A DNA stretch of 64,000 bases from the NCBI GenBank assembly GCA_941918925.1, contig OW799235.1, forward strand, positions 108,021,947-108,085,946, read 5' to 3'. The notes beneath the pieces were generated by a model. It did not search any database. It had not been told where the DNA came from and saw only the letters and a list, made by a program, of their open reading frames with translations. The stretch comes from Phyto melanocephala (lineage: Eukaryota; Arthropoda; Insecta; Diptera; Rhinophoridae). Positions 62,306-64,000 of this stretch are shown in pieces. Both the position numbers and the translations under genes were made by a program. Each line of letters starts with the position of its first letter. Position 1 is the stretch's first letter.

Positions 62306-62326
62306 TTTGTGTGCAATGGCCTGAAG
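62306..62326 (+). CDS. Rbfox1: Rbfox1 microexon, 21 nt
   Basis: The acceptor is AAATTCGTTAG and the donor GTAAGT. With the G carried from the preceding phase-1 exon it encodes VCVQWPE, then passes on a G (phase 1-1). I recall VCVQWPE following ...VPN in fly Rbfox1 proteins, which supports both the gene call and the joint to the 47430-47484 exon. Either direct joining (VPN-VCVQWPE) or joining through the 42/27-nt exon keeps the frame. The polypyrimidine tract upstream is moderate. Confidence 0.85.
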
Positions 62327-64000
62327 GTAAGTTCGTTTGCATTTGTTTGCAAAATTCTTTTAATTGATTGTGCTATTTATTATAATTTACTACTTTGTAT
62401 AAAAAAGTTTTGATTATGAAAAGCTTTTAAACAAATTTGTTTAAGCATTTTTTTTCATTGCTTATTATTTAAAAAAAAATGTCTTTTCAAATCCGTTAGT
62501 GTACATATATATGTGTGATTTTTGTTAATGAAATATTTACATTTATTAGTTTTACATATCAGAAATTATTAAATTATGTCTAAAACTTATGTAGAAATAA
62601 TGTTAATTTTAAGTACTTTTTATATTTTCCATTATGTGAAAGATGCTCTTTAATAAATTTTTATTTAACTTTTAAAAAATTTTATATACTTAAGATTATA
62701 AAATAACTATATATGTTTTTAACTTATATTTATATTTAAATATTAATAAAATTGAATATTTTTTTTTAAAATTTACACTTAGAAAAATAAATTTAAGGAA
62801 TCTTTTAATTAAACCAATAAACTTATATCTATCGTACAACTAACTTATATAAACTTTTTTACAAACAGAAAATGTAGTAAAAATTAATGCATTTGCTAAA
62901 AGCTCCATCCCCTAGCAATATGAACGTTTCTAAAGCCTAAACTAGAAGACATAAACTTTTTTTTATTTATATATTGAATTTTTTTTAACTAATATTTTTT
63001 TCATATTCTGGTTCAAGCTTGTTTTATAAAATTTCTATAAAAAAAATAAACTGTTAATTGTGATAAATCAATTAATAATCTAAAAAGTACTTATTATACC
63101 CGCCACCCAAAAAAAATGGTGGGGGTATAGTAATTTTGTCATTTCGTTTGTAACACATCAAAATATCAATTTTGGGTCCCATAAAGTATATATTTTCTGA
63201 GTTCTATTATCATTTTAGGACAATCTAGATATGTCCATCTGTCTGTCCGTCTGTTGGAAGCACGATAGAGTTCGAACCGGGGATCAAGTTTTGCCACAAT
63301 ATTTTTTATACGCAAGGTTTGTTTGGTGTTCATATATTGGGCTATATCGGTGTAATAGGAAGAGAGTTATAGCTCGTAATACAAGAGGAGGTAAAAAAAC
63401 ATGTCCTACCAACATCGTATAAAATGGATTGACGTTAAAATTTCGAATATATATTTCCTGAGTATACCTTTCCCGAAAAATTGCTCAAATCTATAAATTA
63501 CGAAAGTAGTTATAGATCAAAATGGACGAAAATGTATACTGCACAGAAACTTTGCTATATTTTAAATTAAAAACGTAATAAAACTGACAAAAACTGATGA
63601 AATTTCGCTTATATACCTTTCTGGTCAATTTAATTATAAGTATAATATCAAATAATGCTTTATCTTAAATTCATATTATTTTTATACGTACATTTTCAAA
63701 AAAAAAAAAAAAGAAGTCTGTTATGGATTATCTGAGTGGAATTCAAACATTAATTATATAATTTTAAAAGTAGGAGGTGACATGCCCACAAAAAGCTAAT
63801 ATTATTTTTTAACTACCTCTGGGTACAAAATTATACTCTTCGGACTTCAAATAGTAAAAAAATGAGTCAGTCGTATCATTTCTAATATAGAAATTCTTAA
63901 TGTTTCATGGTAAGACTAAATTTAAGGATGTTACACACAGAAAGATAAACATATTTTAGCATAAAGAGAGATTATTCCATAGCGAACACAATAATAAATG
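62327..64000 (+). other. Rbfox1: Rbfox1 intron downstream (partial)
   Basis: Begins with a consensus GTAAGT donor. No further Rbfox exon is visible before the window ends. AT-rich to 63095, then a dispersed repeat. Confidence 0.7.
63096..63840 (+). repeat. Dispersed repeat of a second, related family
   Basis: It begins TATACCCGCCACC...GGTGGGGGTATA (a terminal hairpin), then TTTCGTTTGTAACACATCAAAATAT, CCCATAAAGTATATATTTTCTGA, and GTCCATCTGTCTGTCCGTCTGTTGG. This layout parallels the start of the dominant family with different sequence in the arms. The end is uncertain. Repeats with this text are very common in higher flies, to my knowledge. Confidence 0.65.

Overview
The window is animal nuclear DNA, very AT-rich and full of decayed transposons, with almost no continuous coding sequence. 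The one host gene I can identify is the RNA-binding splicing factor Rbfox1 (Fox-1/A2bp1 family), on the + strand, represented by four short exons separated by very large introns: the 93-nt RRM exon carrying RNP1 (20351-20443), the following RRM C-terminal exon (47430-47484), a probable in-frame cassette microexon (52585-52626, with a possible alternative acceptor giving 52600-52626), and a 21-nt microexon encoding VCVQWPE (62306-62326). Reading frame and splice phase agree across all four. The peptide VCVQWPE, the transposon types and the GGTTAGGTTAGG-tailed tRNA-derived SINE suggest a calyptrate fly (blow fly or house fly relatives). That placement is inference.

Layout. 1-20350 is upstream Rbfox1 intron with repeat copies, mariner remnants, a non-LTR retrotransposon 3' end (11325-12487), two SINE copies and two MITEs. 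20444-47429 is a 27-kb intron with a mariner relic that contains a mitochondrial COX2 fragment, a Tc1-like element, a foldback MITE inside another mariner relic, two head-to-tail Helitron-like copies with internal 120-bp repeats, a third copy at 39.8 kb and a different Helitron-like element at 42.3 kb. 47485-52584 holds more mariner relics, a LINE fragment and a minus-strand coding-like segment that may be an exon of a nested gene. 52627-62305 holds a TIR element with a broken Cys-rich transposon ORF and a nested long-TIR MITE, plus one more copy of the dominant repeat family. 62327-64000 is downstream intron.

The dominant repeat (copies at about 1.3, 5.3, 9.2, 11.1, 26, 34.7, 37.9, 44.9, 45.7 and 59.9 kb) starts with a TACCCTTCACC...AAGGGTATA hairpin and ends with a TTCGGCACGGCCGAA hairpin followed by CTTACTTG. 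No long ORF was seen in it.

Most interesting signals: (i) TGCATG, the Rbfox binding site, occurs three times within 600 bp around the RRM exon, once overlapping its donor site, and again downstream of the 42-nt microexon, which suggests autoregulated splicing; (ii) a nuclear mitochondrial fragment lies inside a transposon; (iii) the internal segment of one copy of the dominant repeat is inverted relative to its sister copy, between short inverted TATG repeats; (iv) a coding-like nested exon lies on the minus strand near 51.9 kb. I ran no searches: homology calls rest on reading motifs.
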